Part shown: positions 1 through 8,973 of the stretch, piece after piece | Numbering within the stretch: position 1 is the first letter of the stretch | Layout: the number at the start of each line of letters is the position of its first letter | Assembly: GCA_027000105.1 (NCBI GenBank) | Contig: JALTOP010000152.1 | Coordinates: 1 to 21,755, forward strand | Direction: 5' to 3' | DNA from: Planctomycetaceae bacterium | GTDB taxonomy: Bacteria > Planctomycetota > Planctomycetia > Planctomycetales > Planctomycetaceae | DNA: 21,755 bases | The notes under the pieces: model-generated | Databases searched by the model: none | What the model was told of the DNA's origin: nothing | Seen by the model: the letters and a program-made list of their open reading frames with translations, nothing else | Position numbers and translations under genes: made by a program

Positions 1-30
1 AGAGAGAATCCAACGATTGCGACAGACAAG

Positions 31-58
31 CCCGGTCACTTCGGTGGTCGGGTTTTTT
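31..58 (+). terminator. Rho-independent terminator of an upstream gene outside the window
   Basis: A 9-bp stem (CCCGGTCAC / GTGGTCGGG, with two G-T pairs) closes a TTCG tetraloop and is followed directly by six T residues. This is a textbook intrinsic terminator on the plus strand. It implies that a plus-strand transcript enters from the left edge. No coding sequence for that gene is visible in the 30 bases before it. Confidence 0.85.
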
Positions 59-204
59 CCGTATGAACCACCGGACTGCCGGTTGCTGTTGTCAGGGGGG
101 TATGAACTGCCAGGTGGGTGTGTTCCTGTCGGAAAGATGGTTTTCATTTCATTTTCGTGTTGTGCGGGGGGACTTTCGAAACAGATGTAAATTACCAGAC
201 TCGT

Positions 205-1512
205 TCAGATAACCGGTATCTCTTCGCTCCAATCCATAACGATATCCAATACTTCGTCCTGTCTTTTTCTTTTTTCGATCAACCTGGTGATATCGTTCGG
301 GCTCAATGTTTTCACGATCTGCAATTCCTGCTCTTTGGAGAGATCGATAATATCTTCCTGGACAGGAAGCCCGAAGGAATCACAGATAACCTTTACTGTT
401 GGCCTGTCGTAGAACTGGGCGTGGTTGCGAATCGTCACCGCGCACATTTTATTTGAAAGCTCGACGTGTGATCCCAGCGGAAACAGGGATATTGTCTGAA
501 GAAGACCGCGCACGGCGTTCGGTTCATATAATCCTTTGCGAGCCTCTTCCAAAATTGTTTCAACGGCCGTATAGGGAGCCATCGCTTTACGATAGGGACG
601 ATCGGAAGTCATGGCCACATAGGCATCTGCAACGGACGCAACACGGACAAGCGGGGGGATTTGAGTACCGGCTCTGCCTCTTGGGTAACCGGAACCATTC
701 CACCGCTCGTGAATTTGCCATGCAACCTGTTTTACGCCCATCGGAATTCCAGGGATCTGTTCAAGCAGTCTCAATTTTCGGGAAGCGTGTTTTTTCATTT
801 CAAGGGCTTCCAGCGGAGTGAACTCTCTTGGCAAATTGATCAATTTCTGTATCTCTTTGCCGATACCTATTCGTGACATCAGGCACCCCATCCCGATGTA
901 ACAGACTTCTTCCTTACTGAATCCCAAGATGGTCGCCATGGACATGGCCAGTTTGGAGACCTTCAGACAATGCTCATTGATGGCCTCGGTCTGAGAGGAC
1001 TCGATTGCCAGTTTGACAAACAGATCGATATCGCCGAGCAGTTGCTCAACCGATTCATTCGCAATTTCTGAAAGGGGATCGTAGCGGATTCCCTCTTTCG
1101 ATTCGCCATGGAGTTCAGCGAAAAATTTCTTCAGGTGTTCGACATGTTTTTGATGGGCTGAAGCGAAACTTTTTTCCAGGCGGGCATCGTAGTTGGCAGA
1201 AGCCGGTTTTTTCAACTCCCTGAATAGTGAGCGGGATTCTTCCCCATTCTGCGTTTTCAGTTCTTTAAGAACCTGGTCTTTTCGACTGAGATTTTTCTTC
1301 TGGCTGGCAAGGCCAAGACTGATCTCCGAGACAAATTTGCTATCGATCGCAATCTGCTTGATGCCACGTTTGCGCAGACCGTTGATTTTGTCCTGCGTAA
1401 GCTTGATGCCACGATTCAATAGCAGCAACTGTGAATTGTGCGCATCATAAATTGCGGCGGGGAGCACAACCCCTTGACGCAATTCATTGAGCGAAATAAT
1501 AGTTTTGTTCAT
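205..1512 (-). CDS. Degenerate HD-GYP domain protein (probably not a working phosphodiesterase)
   Basis: 435 aa from the ATG at 1512. A GTG nine bases further up (1521) is in frame but has no ribosome binding site; GTGAGAG lies just before the ATG. Residues 1-60 resemble the N-terminal module often joined to HD-GYP domains (G-x-x-L...G..LT...L..RGI). The HD-GYP domain covers about 150-345: H181, H242, H268, GSGYP (273-277) and D296 in VADAYVAMTSDRPYR are all in place, followed by the usual FPLGS...V.LSN tail. Where active enzymes have the adjacent His-Asp metal ligands (LLHDIGK), this protein has Met212-Ser213 (LMSRIGIG). HD-GYP enzymes hydrolyse cyclic di-GMP with two or three metals held by these residues, so this copy is more likely a binding or regulatory protein. 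No signal peptide or membrane segment is seen. It stands alone; the nearest gene upstream is 586 bp away. Confidence 0.88.
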   Translation of the reverse strand: MNKTIISLNELRQGVVLPAAIYDAHNSQLLLLNRGIKLTQDKINGLRKRGIKQIAIDSKFVSEISLGLASQKKNLSRKDQVLKELKTQNGEESRSLFRELKKPASANYDARLEKSFASAHQKHVEHLKKFFAELHGESKEGIRYDPLSEIANESVEQLLGDIDLFVKLAIESSQTEAINEHCLKVSKLAMSMATILGFSKEEVCYIGMGCLMSRIGIGKEIQKLINLPREFTPLEALEMKKHASRKLRLLEQIPGIPMGVKQVAWQIHERWNGSGYPRGRAGTQIPPLVRVASVADAYVAMTSDRPYRKAMAPYTAVETILEEARKGLYEPNAVRGLLQTISLFPLGSHVELSNKMCAVTIRNHAQFYDRPTVKVICDSFGLPVQEDIIDLSKEQELQIVKTLSPNDITRLIEKRKRQDEVLDIVMDWSEEIPVI

Positions 1513-2098
1513 GGCTCTCACTTGTGGGAGTACAACCAGCGAGCTTCAATCCTGAAAACTGCGATTGTATCAGACGTAACAAACGCCAAAGGAACGGGTT
1601 ACGTAGAATCAACCTCAGTATCAAGCCCTAAATGGGCCAGTTACGTGAAGGACTGCCTGTCCGATTCACGATTTGTCAGGGAATGTTTTCCCCGACATTG
1701 GTCGATAGATGAGACAGGCCAATTACTGCTTACAGTTTCCCTATAAATAGCTTCCAAAGCGGAACCGGCGGGATGGAAATGAGTAGCATTCGATTGGAAG
1801 CGTCTGAACGGAGCAACAATTTTGCAGGTCATGCGGGTTACAGCAATTAGGAGTGGTAATCGTTGTTCAGGAAAAGCGAACAGAACTTCCCGGGCAGTTG
1901 ATGTTACGTCATGCATTTCGCAGCGCTTGCTGGTATCCCGGCGATTTGCATAAAGGGAAGCACTGCATCTTCAGCTCTTGATTTTGAGTTGGTGCAACAG
2001 AGTTGGTGAATCAGATCAGTGCGACAACGGAGCGCGGTTCACGAAAATACAACCCTCAATTTATGCCTGAAAAGACGCCACTGCACAACGTCCGAGGT
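1513..2098. other. Intergenic region, 586 bp, no gene recognised
   Basis: Open frames here are short and lack family resemblance or a ribosome binding site. The only structure I noticed is an 8-bp inverted repeat, GCTTCCAA at 1750-1757 and TTGGAAGC at 1794-1801, separated by 36 bp. It must hold the promoter of the minus-strand HD-GYP gene and the 3' end of the dusB-type transcript, but no clear promoter or terminator was found. Confidence 0.5.
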
Positions 2099-3256
<1,158 letters not shown>

Positions 3257-3315
3257 ATTCCCCTGTCGAAGAAATCGTAATTCTGGTATCCTGCCGCCTT
3301 GTGCGGAGAGACGTT

Positions 3316-3351
3316 CTGTTCAAACAGAGCATCCTGTTCAAGCGGAGTATC
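3316..3351. repeat. 18-bp direct tandem duplication
   Basis: Two adjacent 18-bp copies starting CTGTTCAA and ending ATC, identical at 15 of 18 positions, followed by a partial third start (CTGCAAG). It lies in the divergent spacer between the dusB-type gene and the lipoprotein-like gene. No function is evident; it could be a regulatory-site duplication or simple slippage. Confidence 0.6.
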
Positions 3352-3419
3352 CTGCAAGGGGGCACCAGCCAGATCTGTTCCTCCCGCGACAAGCCAACGT
3401 GTTACTAATGGGGGGTGAT

Positions 3420-3827
3420 ATGTTGCTCATAGCTTCTGATCGGCGACAACAAGGCGCAATGAGAATTCTAGCAGTGCAGTCAAACCTGGCAAAGCTGATT
3501 ATTGTTCGAACATTGATTTTATCAATGCTTTGTTCCAGTTGCGTCGGTTGTATCACACCCTGGAATACACAACTGCCCAGTCCGTATGCGATGGATCCAC
3601 GAATCGAAAACGAACGCTTCAAACAATTCGACCCTTTTCCCCTGGACGATTTAGGCCCCAAAACCGACACGCGACCGCGTGGCTACGATCAGCCCCGAAG
3701 TCGGGTTCGCCGCTCCAAAGAAGCCGAATATTTTCCGGGCAGGCCAACCCCGGGAGTGATGCACACCCCTCCGGATCCGCGAACGTCCAGACGATCGAAG
3801 CAGTATCATCAGGCCGTTCCTTTTTAG
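3420..3827 (+). CDS. Small lipoprotein-like secreted protein of unknown function
   Basis: 135 aa from the ATG at 3420, chosen because a strong GGGGGGTGAT ribosome binding site sits immediately upstream; ATG at 3459 (123 aa, preceded by AAGG) is also plausible and gives a more normal signal peptide. A hydrophobic stretch (about 25-38) ends in Cys-rich LCSSCVGC, with Cys44 in VGC the likeliest lipidation site, although the lipobox is imperfect. The remainder is polar and rich in Pro, Arg and Asp (FDPFPLDDLGPKTDTRPRG) with no recognised domain, so it is probably an unfolded or cell-envelope-associated protein. Short Pro/Arg-rich lipoproteins are frequent in planctomycetes. No operon partner; 289 bp of spacer follows. 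Confidence 0.6.
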   Translation: MLLIASDRRQQGAMRILAVQSNLAKLIIVRTLILSMLCSSCVGCITPWNTQLPSPYAMDPRIENERFKQFDPFPLDDLGPKTDTRPRGYDQPRSRVRRSKEAEYFPGRPTPGVMHTPPDPRTSRRSKQYHQAVPF

Positions 3828-4116
3828 TGACCAGAGTTCGTACTGATGTTGAATATTTTCGGTGTTTTTCAGTTGCGAAATGCCCGAAAGGATGGCAGAT
3901 CAATTGCTGTTGAAGTTAGCAGGCACTCCCTCCCAACTTATTAAAGCAATGAAAAGCGTTTCCCTCCCCCCCCTCATCGCCGGTTTCGCACTTATACAAC
4001 GATGAGCGGGCGGATTTCACCGGAAACCATTGCTGATCGACCATTGCAGGTCGGCAGACAGAACGCACACCGGCCAGTTCGTAAAAAATAACTTGGCAGG
4101 AATGCACGCTTCCGTA

Positions 4117-5673
4117 CTACTTGGCATTAACAGTCAGACCGGGCCAATCGTCCGTACGGAATGGTGTCACTGGCAACCCGGTTCTGTTTTGCAGGTTGCA
4201 AACCGGGTTATCCGCCCAGGCATAGCGAACCGAAACCGGGTTTTTCACCTGATCCGACCAGACAAGCAGCGTATCGTTGCTCAGAATTTTTCCTTGTGCT
4301 TTAACGAACTTTCTATCTTCTCCCGCAATCGCCAAGCCGATCGGTTCACGCACATCAAAGGTGTCGAGACCATCGCCAACATCCTGAAACTTGATGATGA
4401 CCTTTCCATCTTTGATGGTATGGGAAAGGTACCGAGGCGAACGATTGACAATTTTATAGCCGTAGTCCTGCGCAAGTGCCAGTCTCGCCAGGCGTTTGCC
4501 GACATCCCGCTTGTTTCTGGGGTGAATATCATCCGCTTCTCCCAGATCGGTAATGATGGCCTCGCCTGTATGGGGAAGCGAAAGTGTCATCGTCTGTGCT
4601 TCCCTCAATTCAGCCCAGGTGCTCTCTCCCGGTTCTGGAACCTCCCGTCTATAGTCGGCGAGAGAAACCCAGTAGAAAGGGAAGTCCCCCTGTTTCCAGT
4701 CCTGACGCCAGTTGTTGATCATCAGTGGAAAGAGATGTCGATACTGGTAAGCCCGCGAAGCATTTGATTCCCCCTGATACCAAATCGTTCCCCTGATGCC
4801 GTACCCAATAACCGGATACAAACAACCGCCGTAAAGGTTGCCCGGACGATGGTTGCCTGTGAGCGGATTACGGGGAGCCCGGGGGCGTCCTGGAATCGGC
4901 TTTTTTTCCGCCTTGGCTTTCTTGACCGCTTCCTGCCAATTTTTGAGCTGCTGGGCATATTTCGCCATCGCCTTTTCATGATCGTAGGTCTTTTCGATCC
5001 CGGCCCAGCGTTTCATCAGTTCGGTATAGCGTTCATCTTTTTCGAGCAGATCCCGCCGTACCCACGCCTCAGCTGAAGAGCCTCCCCACGAGTTGTTGAT
5101 CAGACCGACCGGCACTCCCAATGCCTGATGAATTTCCAGGCCGAAAAAGTAGCCGACGCCGGTGTAACTCCTGACAGTTTGCGGCGAGCAGACCGTCCAG
5201 GCTCCATTAAAATCTTTCTCATGTTTTTGAGAGGCACGATTCGGAATTCTAAGGTGTCGAATACGGGGATACCTGGCCGTAAGAGTCTCTAAATCGGCAT
5301 CTGTGGAACTCCCAACGGTGAAGGCCATATTCGATTGACCAGAGCAAACCCAGACTTCACCAACCAGAACATCCTGTATGGTGACATCGCTGCTGCCTGA
5401 AACTTTAAGAACAAAAGGCCCGCCCGCCTTCATCGCATCCAGTTTTACCTGCCAACGGCCATTGGCGTCTGCGGTCGCTTCGTGCTTTTGATCTTTTATG
5501 GTGACCATCACCTTTGTTCCCGGGGCATCCCAACCCCAAACGGGATTCTGCCTGTTCCGCTGCAGAACCATGTGGTCAGTGAAGACATGGCACAGTTCGA
5601 CATCTGCAAAAGCGACTGCAGGAACAACCAGAGCCAGAATAACCGGTAAAACCAAGCGACAAATCAGCTTCAT
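4117..5673 (-). CDS. Secreted sialate O-acetylesterase family protein (SASA/SGNH hydrolase)
   Basis: 518 aa. A Sec signal peptide (residues 1-23, cleavage after AFA) sends it out of the cytoplasm. The mature protein starts with the usual N-terminal beta domain (VFTDHMVLQR...PVWGWDAPG...V.V). The esterase domain follows, with the nucleophile Ser114 in SGQSNM, the oxyanion-hole region NNSWGGSS (193-200), WYQGESNA (298-305) and the acid-base pair in DIHPRNK (Asp382, His384). The family removes O-acetyl groups from sialic acids, but in planctomycetes such enzymes more often act on acetylated polysaccharides, so the substrate is uncertain. Length and domain order are normal for the family. Residues 215-270 form a Lys/Ala-rich helical insertion. 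A minus-strand sigma70-type promoter lies about 110 bp upstream. Confidence 0.93.
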   Translation of the reverse strand: MKLICRLVLPVILALVVPAVAFADVELCHVFTDHMVLQRNRQNPVWGWDAPGTKVMVTIKDQKHEATADANGRWQVKLDAMKAGGPFVLKVSGSSDVTIQDVLVGEVWVCSGQSNMAFTVGSSTDADLETLTARYPRIRHLRIPNRASQKHEKDFNGAWTVCSPQTVRSYTGVGYFFGLEIHQALGVPVGLINNSWGGSSAEAWVRRDLLEKDERYTELMKRWAGIEKTYDHEKAMAKYAQQLKNWQEAVKKAKAEKKPIPGRPRAPRNPLTGNHRPGNLYGGCLYPVIGYGIRGTIWYQGESNASRAYQYRHLFPLMINNWRQDWKQGDFPFYWVSLADYRREVPEPGESTWAELREAQTMTLSLPHTGEAIITDLGEADDIHPRNKRDVGKRLARLALAQDYGYKIVNRSPRYLSHTIKDGKVIIKFQDVGDGLDTFDVREPIGLAIAGEDRKFVKAQGKILSNDTLLVWSDQVKNPVSVRYAWADNPVCNLQNRTGLPVTPFRTDDWPGLTVNAK

Positions 5674-5987
5674 TGCAGATCTCCATGTTGTGTTTCAAAA
5701 GGGTTGTGTCTCATAAGGAACGCAAAAACAAGGCAGGTAGCAAGGTGGTTGAATCGCGACCATTCAATATGGTACAATCGCGCATTATGGAAGACGGGTT
5801 TGAATTGGTCAAGTCAACGCATCAACGCAGTTTGTTGCGACCTGCCTGTTGGGGCCTCGTTGGGCAGGCAAGAAAAATCTGTTTTATCGGAATTATCAAG
5901 CAAATTAGCTTGGAAACATGAACTGAAAATCGGTAGTCTGGGTACGGTTCGGAAACTTTTCTCCTATTTGAATACCAGGATCGTTCA
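5674..5987. other. Divergent spacer, 314 bp
   Basis: Separates the minus-strand esterase from the plus-strand Dabb gene. It holds the esterase promoter described separately. No gene is recognised. No convincing plus-strand promoter for the Dabb gene was found; TTGGAA...TAGTCT near 5910-5940 is a weak candidate. Confidence 0.5.
5784..5812 (-). promoter_or_regulatory. Sigma70-type promoter for the secreted esterase
   Basis: On the minus strand, TTGACC (5807-5812) is followed after exactly 17 bp by CATAAT (5784-5789). It points at the esterase start at 5673 and would give a leader of roughly 100 nt. Prediction from consensus only. Confidence 0.5.
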
Positions 5988-6389
5988 ATGCGAAGTATAG
6001 TAGTTGCTGCTCTATGTGCGGTCTTTCTTCTGGGGATAATTGGTATGGCTCCCGGTGACAAGAAAGCTAAAGAACCGAGCGAAAAAGTTTACCGGCACGT
6101 TGTCCTGTTCAAATTCAAGGAAGAGGCAACCAAGGAGCAGATCGATCAGATCGTGGTCGAATTCGGAAACCTGAAAAACCAGATCGACACCGTTCTCGGC
6201 TTTGAATATGGAACCGATGTCAGTCCTGAAAAATTGGCCAAGGGATTTTCGCACTGCTTCCTCGTTACATTCCGCAACAAAAAGGATCTGGAAGCATATC
6301 TCCCTCATCCAGCCCATCAAGCATTTACCGCCAAGCTGAAACCGATTCTTGCAGACGTGCTTGTTGTCGATTACTGGACGGAATCGTAA
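5988..6389 (+). CDS. Exported Dabb-domain (stress-responsive alpha/beta barrel) protein
   Basis: 133 aa. The first 20 or so residues are a hydrophobic signal segment (VVAALCAVFLLGIIGMA), then a short Lys/Glu-rich linker, then a single Dabb domain from about 34 to 130: HVVLFKFKE (37-45), the FSHCFLVTF strand (87-95), YLPHPAHQAF (104-113) and the closing VVDYW strand. Dabb domains are small ferredoxin-like folds that dimerise into a barrel; most bacterial members have no assigned reaction. Start supported by CAGGA seven bases before the ATG. No processing motif for lipidation is present. The gene converges on the small L7/L12-like gene. Confidence 0.88.
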   Translation: MRSIVVAALCAVFLLGIIGMAPGDKKAKEPSEKVYRHVVLFKFKEEATKEQIDQIVVEFGNLKNQIDTVLGFEYGTDVSPEKLAKGFSHCFLVTFRNKKDLEAYLPHPAHQAFTAKLKPILADVLVVDYWTES

Positions 6390-6501
6390 TCAAAAACTCC
6401 AGGAAGCCGGTTTGGGGGCGATTCTGGAATGGTGGCGGTTCTGCTTTGCCGTTCGAAGATCGCTGTTCGAGCGAAGCGGACAACGTGGCAGATGACCGAC
6501 T

Positions 6502-6521
6502 CGCCCGCACCAGGGCGGGCG
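6502..6521. other. GC-rich hairpin between convergent genes
   Basis: A perfect 7-bp stem, CGCCCGC and GCGGGCG, with a 6-nt loop (ACCAGG), lies between the convergent Dabb and L7/L12-like genes. No T-run follows on either strand, so it is not a canonical intrinsic terminator, but it may stop or stabilise the two transcripts. Confidence 0.4.
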
Positions 6522-6572
6522 CTGCCTGATCTGCTTGATGTTCAGTCCTGGTTGATCTTCGCTGGAAACGCG

Positions 6573-6896
6573 TTACCAACCGAGTGACATGTTGGTTTCG
6601 ATGGCCCGTTGTGCTTCGTGCAGATCCGCGCCAGTATCCATCATGAATAGTCGAATCGCGTGTACCTTGTCGCCACTGGCTCGGGAGAGACACTCTCTGG
6701 CCGTATCGCAGGGATCGCTTGCCCCGTCAAGCCCGAGTAATCGTTTGGAAATCACCCATAGATCGCGTGGACGCTTGCTGATACGAAGAACCTCCTCTTC
6801 CGGATAGTTATCTTCCGCATAACTGCGAGCCTGCTCCTCGTTCTCCGCCCAGCTGATCATAATGTGAGCATTCGTTTCAATTTCGTACATCGCCAT
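6573..6896 (-). CDS. Small protein with a ribosomal L7/L12 C-terminal-like motif
   Basis: 107 aa from the ATG at 6896, which has a clear AGGAGTT ribosome binding site 7-8 bases upstream; the frame stays open for 32 more codons but those look non-coding. The N-terminal half (MAMYEIETNAHIMISWAENEEQA...) reads like a small alpha/beta module of unknown type with acidic residues at 28-35. Residues 76-100 (DKVHAIRLF..DTGADLHEAQRAIE) match the pattern of the bL12 C-terminal domain, where K-I..I K..R..TGL.LKEAK..VE forms the helix that contacts GTPase factors. The true bL12 hinge and N-terminal dimerisation domain are absent, so this is not the ribosomal protein. Such L7/L12-like fragments occur in small bacterial proteins of unknown role. 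It is monocistronic. Confidence 0.72.
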   Translation of the reverse strand: MAMYEIETNAHIMISWAENEEQARSYAEDNYPEEEVLRISKRPRDLWVISKRLLGLDGASDPCDTARECLSRASGDKVHAIRLFMMDTGADLHEAQRAIETNMSLGW

Positions 6897-7412
6897 CGGT
6901 CTAACTCCTTGGGAAAAGTGACGGGAACAAAGTCTGTCTGACGGGACAGAACCTGAGAAATGCCGAGAATTCAGCAAGAGAGCCTGCGTCAAAACAGACG
7001 CAGGGCAAACAGAGCGGAACCGTGCGCCAAGTGGAGGGGAGCCCTGATCGGGTTAGCACTCCCGACGAACCTTCCGCCCCGGAACTTGTCGTTACTTCAG
7101 CCATTTCGAACCATTCTGAAACACACCCCCCAATCAGAGCACAGGGGAGTTCGGTTTTCCTATTACGAAATAGACTCTGAACGCCCCGATTATAAACGGC
7201 CCGAAAAATGGTTCTCTATGTAAAAATGATGAAAAAACGGGAGAATGAAAAAATCTCCAATTTCCTGTCTCTCTCCCTTGCATTATTCTTTTTCCTGAAT
7301 CCTGTTCTGGATCCCGGAAACGAAATGAGTCATGATTTCGCCACGATCCTGCATTTCCCGCATTTGCGACCTTGAAAGGATTGCCTTGGAAAGATAAAGT
7401 TCACTTTCAGGC
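6897..7412. other. Spacer upstream of tRNA-Gln, 516 bp
   Basis: No gene recognised. It contains a perfect 8-bp hairpin (CCTGCGTC 6983-6990, loop AAAACA, GACGCAGG 6997-7004), placed 87 bases upstream of the minus-strand small gene and so possibly in its leader. A weak hairpin near 7228-7250 (GGGAG...CTCC) has a minus-strand T-run. The tRNA promoter candidate is listed separately. Confidence 0.45.
7372..7400 (+). promoter_or_regulatory. Candidate promoter of tRNA-Gln
   Basis: TTGAAA (7372-7377), 17-bp spacer, TAAAGT (7395-7400), ending 12 bases before the mature tRNA 5' end. The -35 is good and the -10 is weak. The position is what is expected for a tRNA promoter. Confidence 0.35.
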
Positions 7413-7483
7413 TGCCCGATGGTGTAATGGTAGCACAAGAGATTCTGATTCTCTTAGTCGGGGTTCGAATCCCTGTCGGGTAA
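7413..7483 (+). tRNA. tRNA-Gln (anticodon CUG)
   Basis: Full cloverleaf read by eye: acceptor stem TGCCCGA/TCGGGTA (one G-T pair), D-arm from GTGT to GCAC around AATGGTA, anticodon stem AGAGA/TCTCT with loop TTCTGAT giving anticodon CTG at 7445-7447, a short variable loop, and T-arm CGGGG-TTCGAAT-CCCTG. The discriminator base is A and no CCA tail is encoded. The CUG anticodon decodes CAG glutamine codons. A terminator follows 13 bases later, so it is a single-tRNA transcript. Confidence 0.95.
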
Positions 7484-7495
7484 TCAAATAAGGAA

Positions 7496-7545
7496 AGAGC
7501 GTCGCCGGTGATCGACACCAGTGACGCTCTGTTTCGTTTCTTCCC
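7496..7545 (+). terminator. Terminator downstream of tRNA-Gln, possibly bidirectional
   Basis: Long stem: AGAGCGTC (7496-7503) pairs perfectly with GACGCTCT (7523-7530), and the inner arms GCCGGTG/CACCAGT extend it with one mismatch around an ATCGA loop. It is followed by T-rich GTTTCGTTTCTT. The minus-strand phytase-like gene ends at 7583, and on that strand the stem is followed by TTCCTTATTT, so it may serve both. Confidence 0.7.
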
Positions 7546-7582
7546 TGTTTGGCTTGCCAATAGCTGATCAATGGCCAGTCAA

Positions 7583-8764
7583 TTACAAGTCAGTTTGGTC
7601 AAAACTGAAAACGTAGAAAAGACTGGGCATCTCCACTTCAAAATCGTTGTCTGAAGCGACTATTAATGTTTGTTTGCCATCAGACAGGACAGGGCCAAAG
7701 GTGAGCCCCTCGATTTTTTCCGGCATCTGTTTCCCGGCGAGTGAAAAAGCGGGATCCAGCAGGTCGATAAAAACCTCTTTATCGACCGGTGCAACCTCTG
7801 TCGGAATTTCTTCAGGTGGCAAGGATTTCATACACTGAATATCAGTTGCATTCCCAATCGAGATTTTGAATATCTTTTTGAACCGGGCCTGCTCACCTGC
7901 CTTCCCGTCCCGTTCGATCACAAGAAACTCATCCTCGCTGATTGCCAGAATTTCATTGAGCTTGTTCCCGGGATGTTCGAGATGATAGAGCAGTTCCTTT
8001 CTTGCCCCGGTTTCAAGGTTGATCAACAACATGCGGCAATTCAAGCCGACCGGCTTCCCTTTACTGTTCCTCGTGCTGTCCTGGAGTAGTGGACTTTGCA
8101 TCAGGCCAACAAGCTTTTTGCCATTCCGGGAAATCGCCAAACCTTCCATGCCACGGTTCGCCGAGCGACCGCTCTGGTTGGAAGCATTTTCTTCTTTTTT
8201 AGAACTGCCAGGATGTTTGATCAGAAAATGATCAGGCAGCGATATCCTTTCGATTGCATGTCCCTCGGGCGAAAATTTGATGAGCTGAGGCCCGTACTCA
8301 TCAGAGATGAATAAATTGCCATTGGGGGCAAGACGGATCCCCTCAGGATCAAATCGCTCTGCAAACCTCTCTGAGGCCGAGTAGGCAGTCGCCTTTCCGA
8401 TAAAGTTTCTTTTACGCTCATCAGTCAGTAGCGTCGTTGAAACAAGACGGGGAACGACAGCGGGCGACTGTTTCGGGTGAATGTCGATCCGTATCGATTG
8501 CACGCGGCATTTCCAGGGAACGGCTCCATCATCGGGGCCGCGATCCGGCAATGCGAGATACAGGTTATCCACACCGGTGTAATCAATTGCGGAGATACCT
8601 CCCAACATATTTTGGGTATCCCCTGTTTCAAACTTTTGAGACAGGGTGGAAGCATCGGTTGCGTGCCCCGATATCTTCCCGACTCCCAACAGTTTGATCT
8701 CTGCACTTGCACCCGCTATTCCGATGCAATTCAGGCAGATCAAAAAAATCAATAAGCGTTTCAT
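7583..8764 (-). CDS. Secreted phytase-like esterase family protein
   Basis: 393 aa from the ATG at 8764, chosen because ACAGGAAA lies at proper distance; an ATG at 8782 would add six residues with no ribosome binding site. Signal peptide at 1-21 (MKRLLIFLIC..., cleavage after ASA). The rest matches the pattern of the phytase-like (esterase-like activity of phytase, PF13449-type) beta-propeller: GGISAIDY (55-62), PDRGPDDG (from 73), FDPEGIRL (138-145), SDEYGP (154-159) and the NRGMEGLA repeat (203-210). These propellers bind calcium and are predicted to hydrolyse phosphate esters, but few have been tested; the substrate here is unknown. The protein would act in the periplasm or outside. It is monocistronic and separated from the upstream DUF1559 gene by a hairpin. 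Confidence 0.87.
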   Translation of the reverse strand: MKRLLIFLICLNCIGIAGASAEIKLLGVGKISGHATDASTLSQKFETGDTQNMLGGISAIDYTGVDNLYLALPDRGPDDGAVPWKCRVQSIRIDIHPKQSPAVVPRLVSTTLLTDERKRNFIGKATAYSASERFAERFDPEGIRLAPNGNLFISDEYGPQLIKFSPEGHAIERISLPDHFLIKHPGSSKKEENASNQSGRSANRGMEGLAISRNGKKLVGLMQSPLLQDSTRNSKGKPVGLNCRMLLINLETGARKELLYHLEHPGNKLNEILAISEDEFLVIERDGKAGEQARFKKIFKISIGNATDIQCMKSLPPEEIPTEVAPVDKEVFIDLLDPAFSLAGKQMPEKIEGLTFGPVLSDGKQTLIVASDNDFEVEMPSLFYVFSFDQTDL

Positions 8765-8820
8765 GGGGTTTCCTGTTTCCATAATAGAAATAGAGAGAAA
8801 TTGTTGGTGATCAATTTCAA

Positions 8821-8859
8821 CAAAGCGTTCCCCGGGCGAAGTGATCGGGAAACGCTTTG
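8821..8859 (-). terminator. Strong hairpin, likely terminator of the DUF1559 gene
   Basis: CAAAGCGTT (8821-8829) pairs with AACGCTTTG (8851-8859), and the inner CCCG/CGGG arms extend the stem past one mismatch. On the minus strand it is followed by TTGAAATT, a weak T-run. It lies 115 bp downstream of the DUF1559 stop and 57 bp upstream of the phytase-like start, so it could instead be part of a leader. Confidence 0.5.
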
Positions 8860-8973
8860 CCTTACTACTGGTTGCCTTCTTTTTTTGCCCGGCGTTTCAC
8901 GAACGGGATTCCAGTCATCCCGCCGGCATGTAAAACATGGCCGCTCGGGCAACAGTTTGGAACTCCGGGAATT

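Noticed and set aside
1641..1916. 91-codon minus-strand open frame in the HD-GYP/dusB spacer
   Set aside because: No ribosome binding site, no family resemblance, ordinary random-frame composition.
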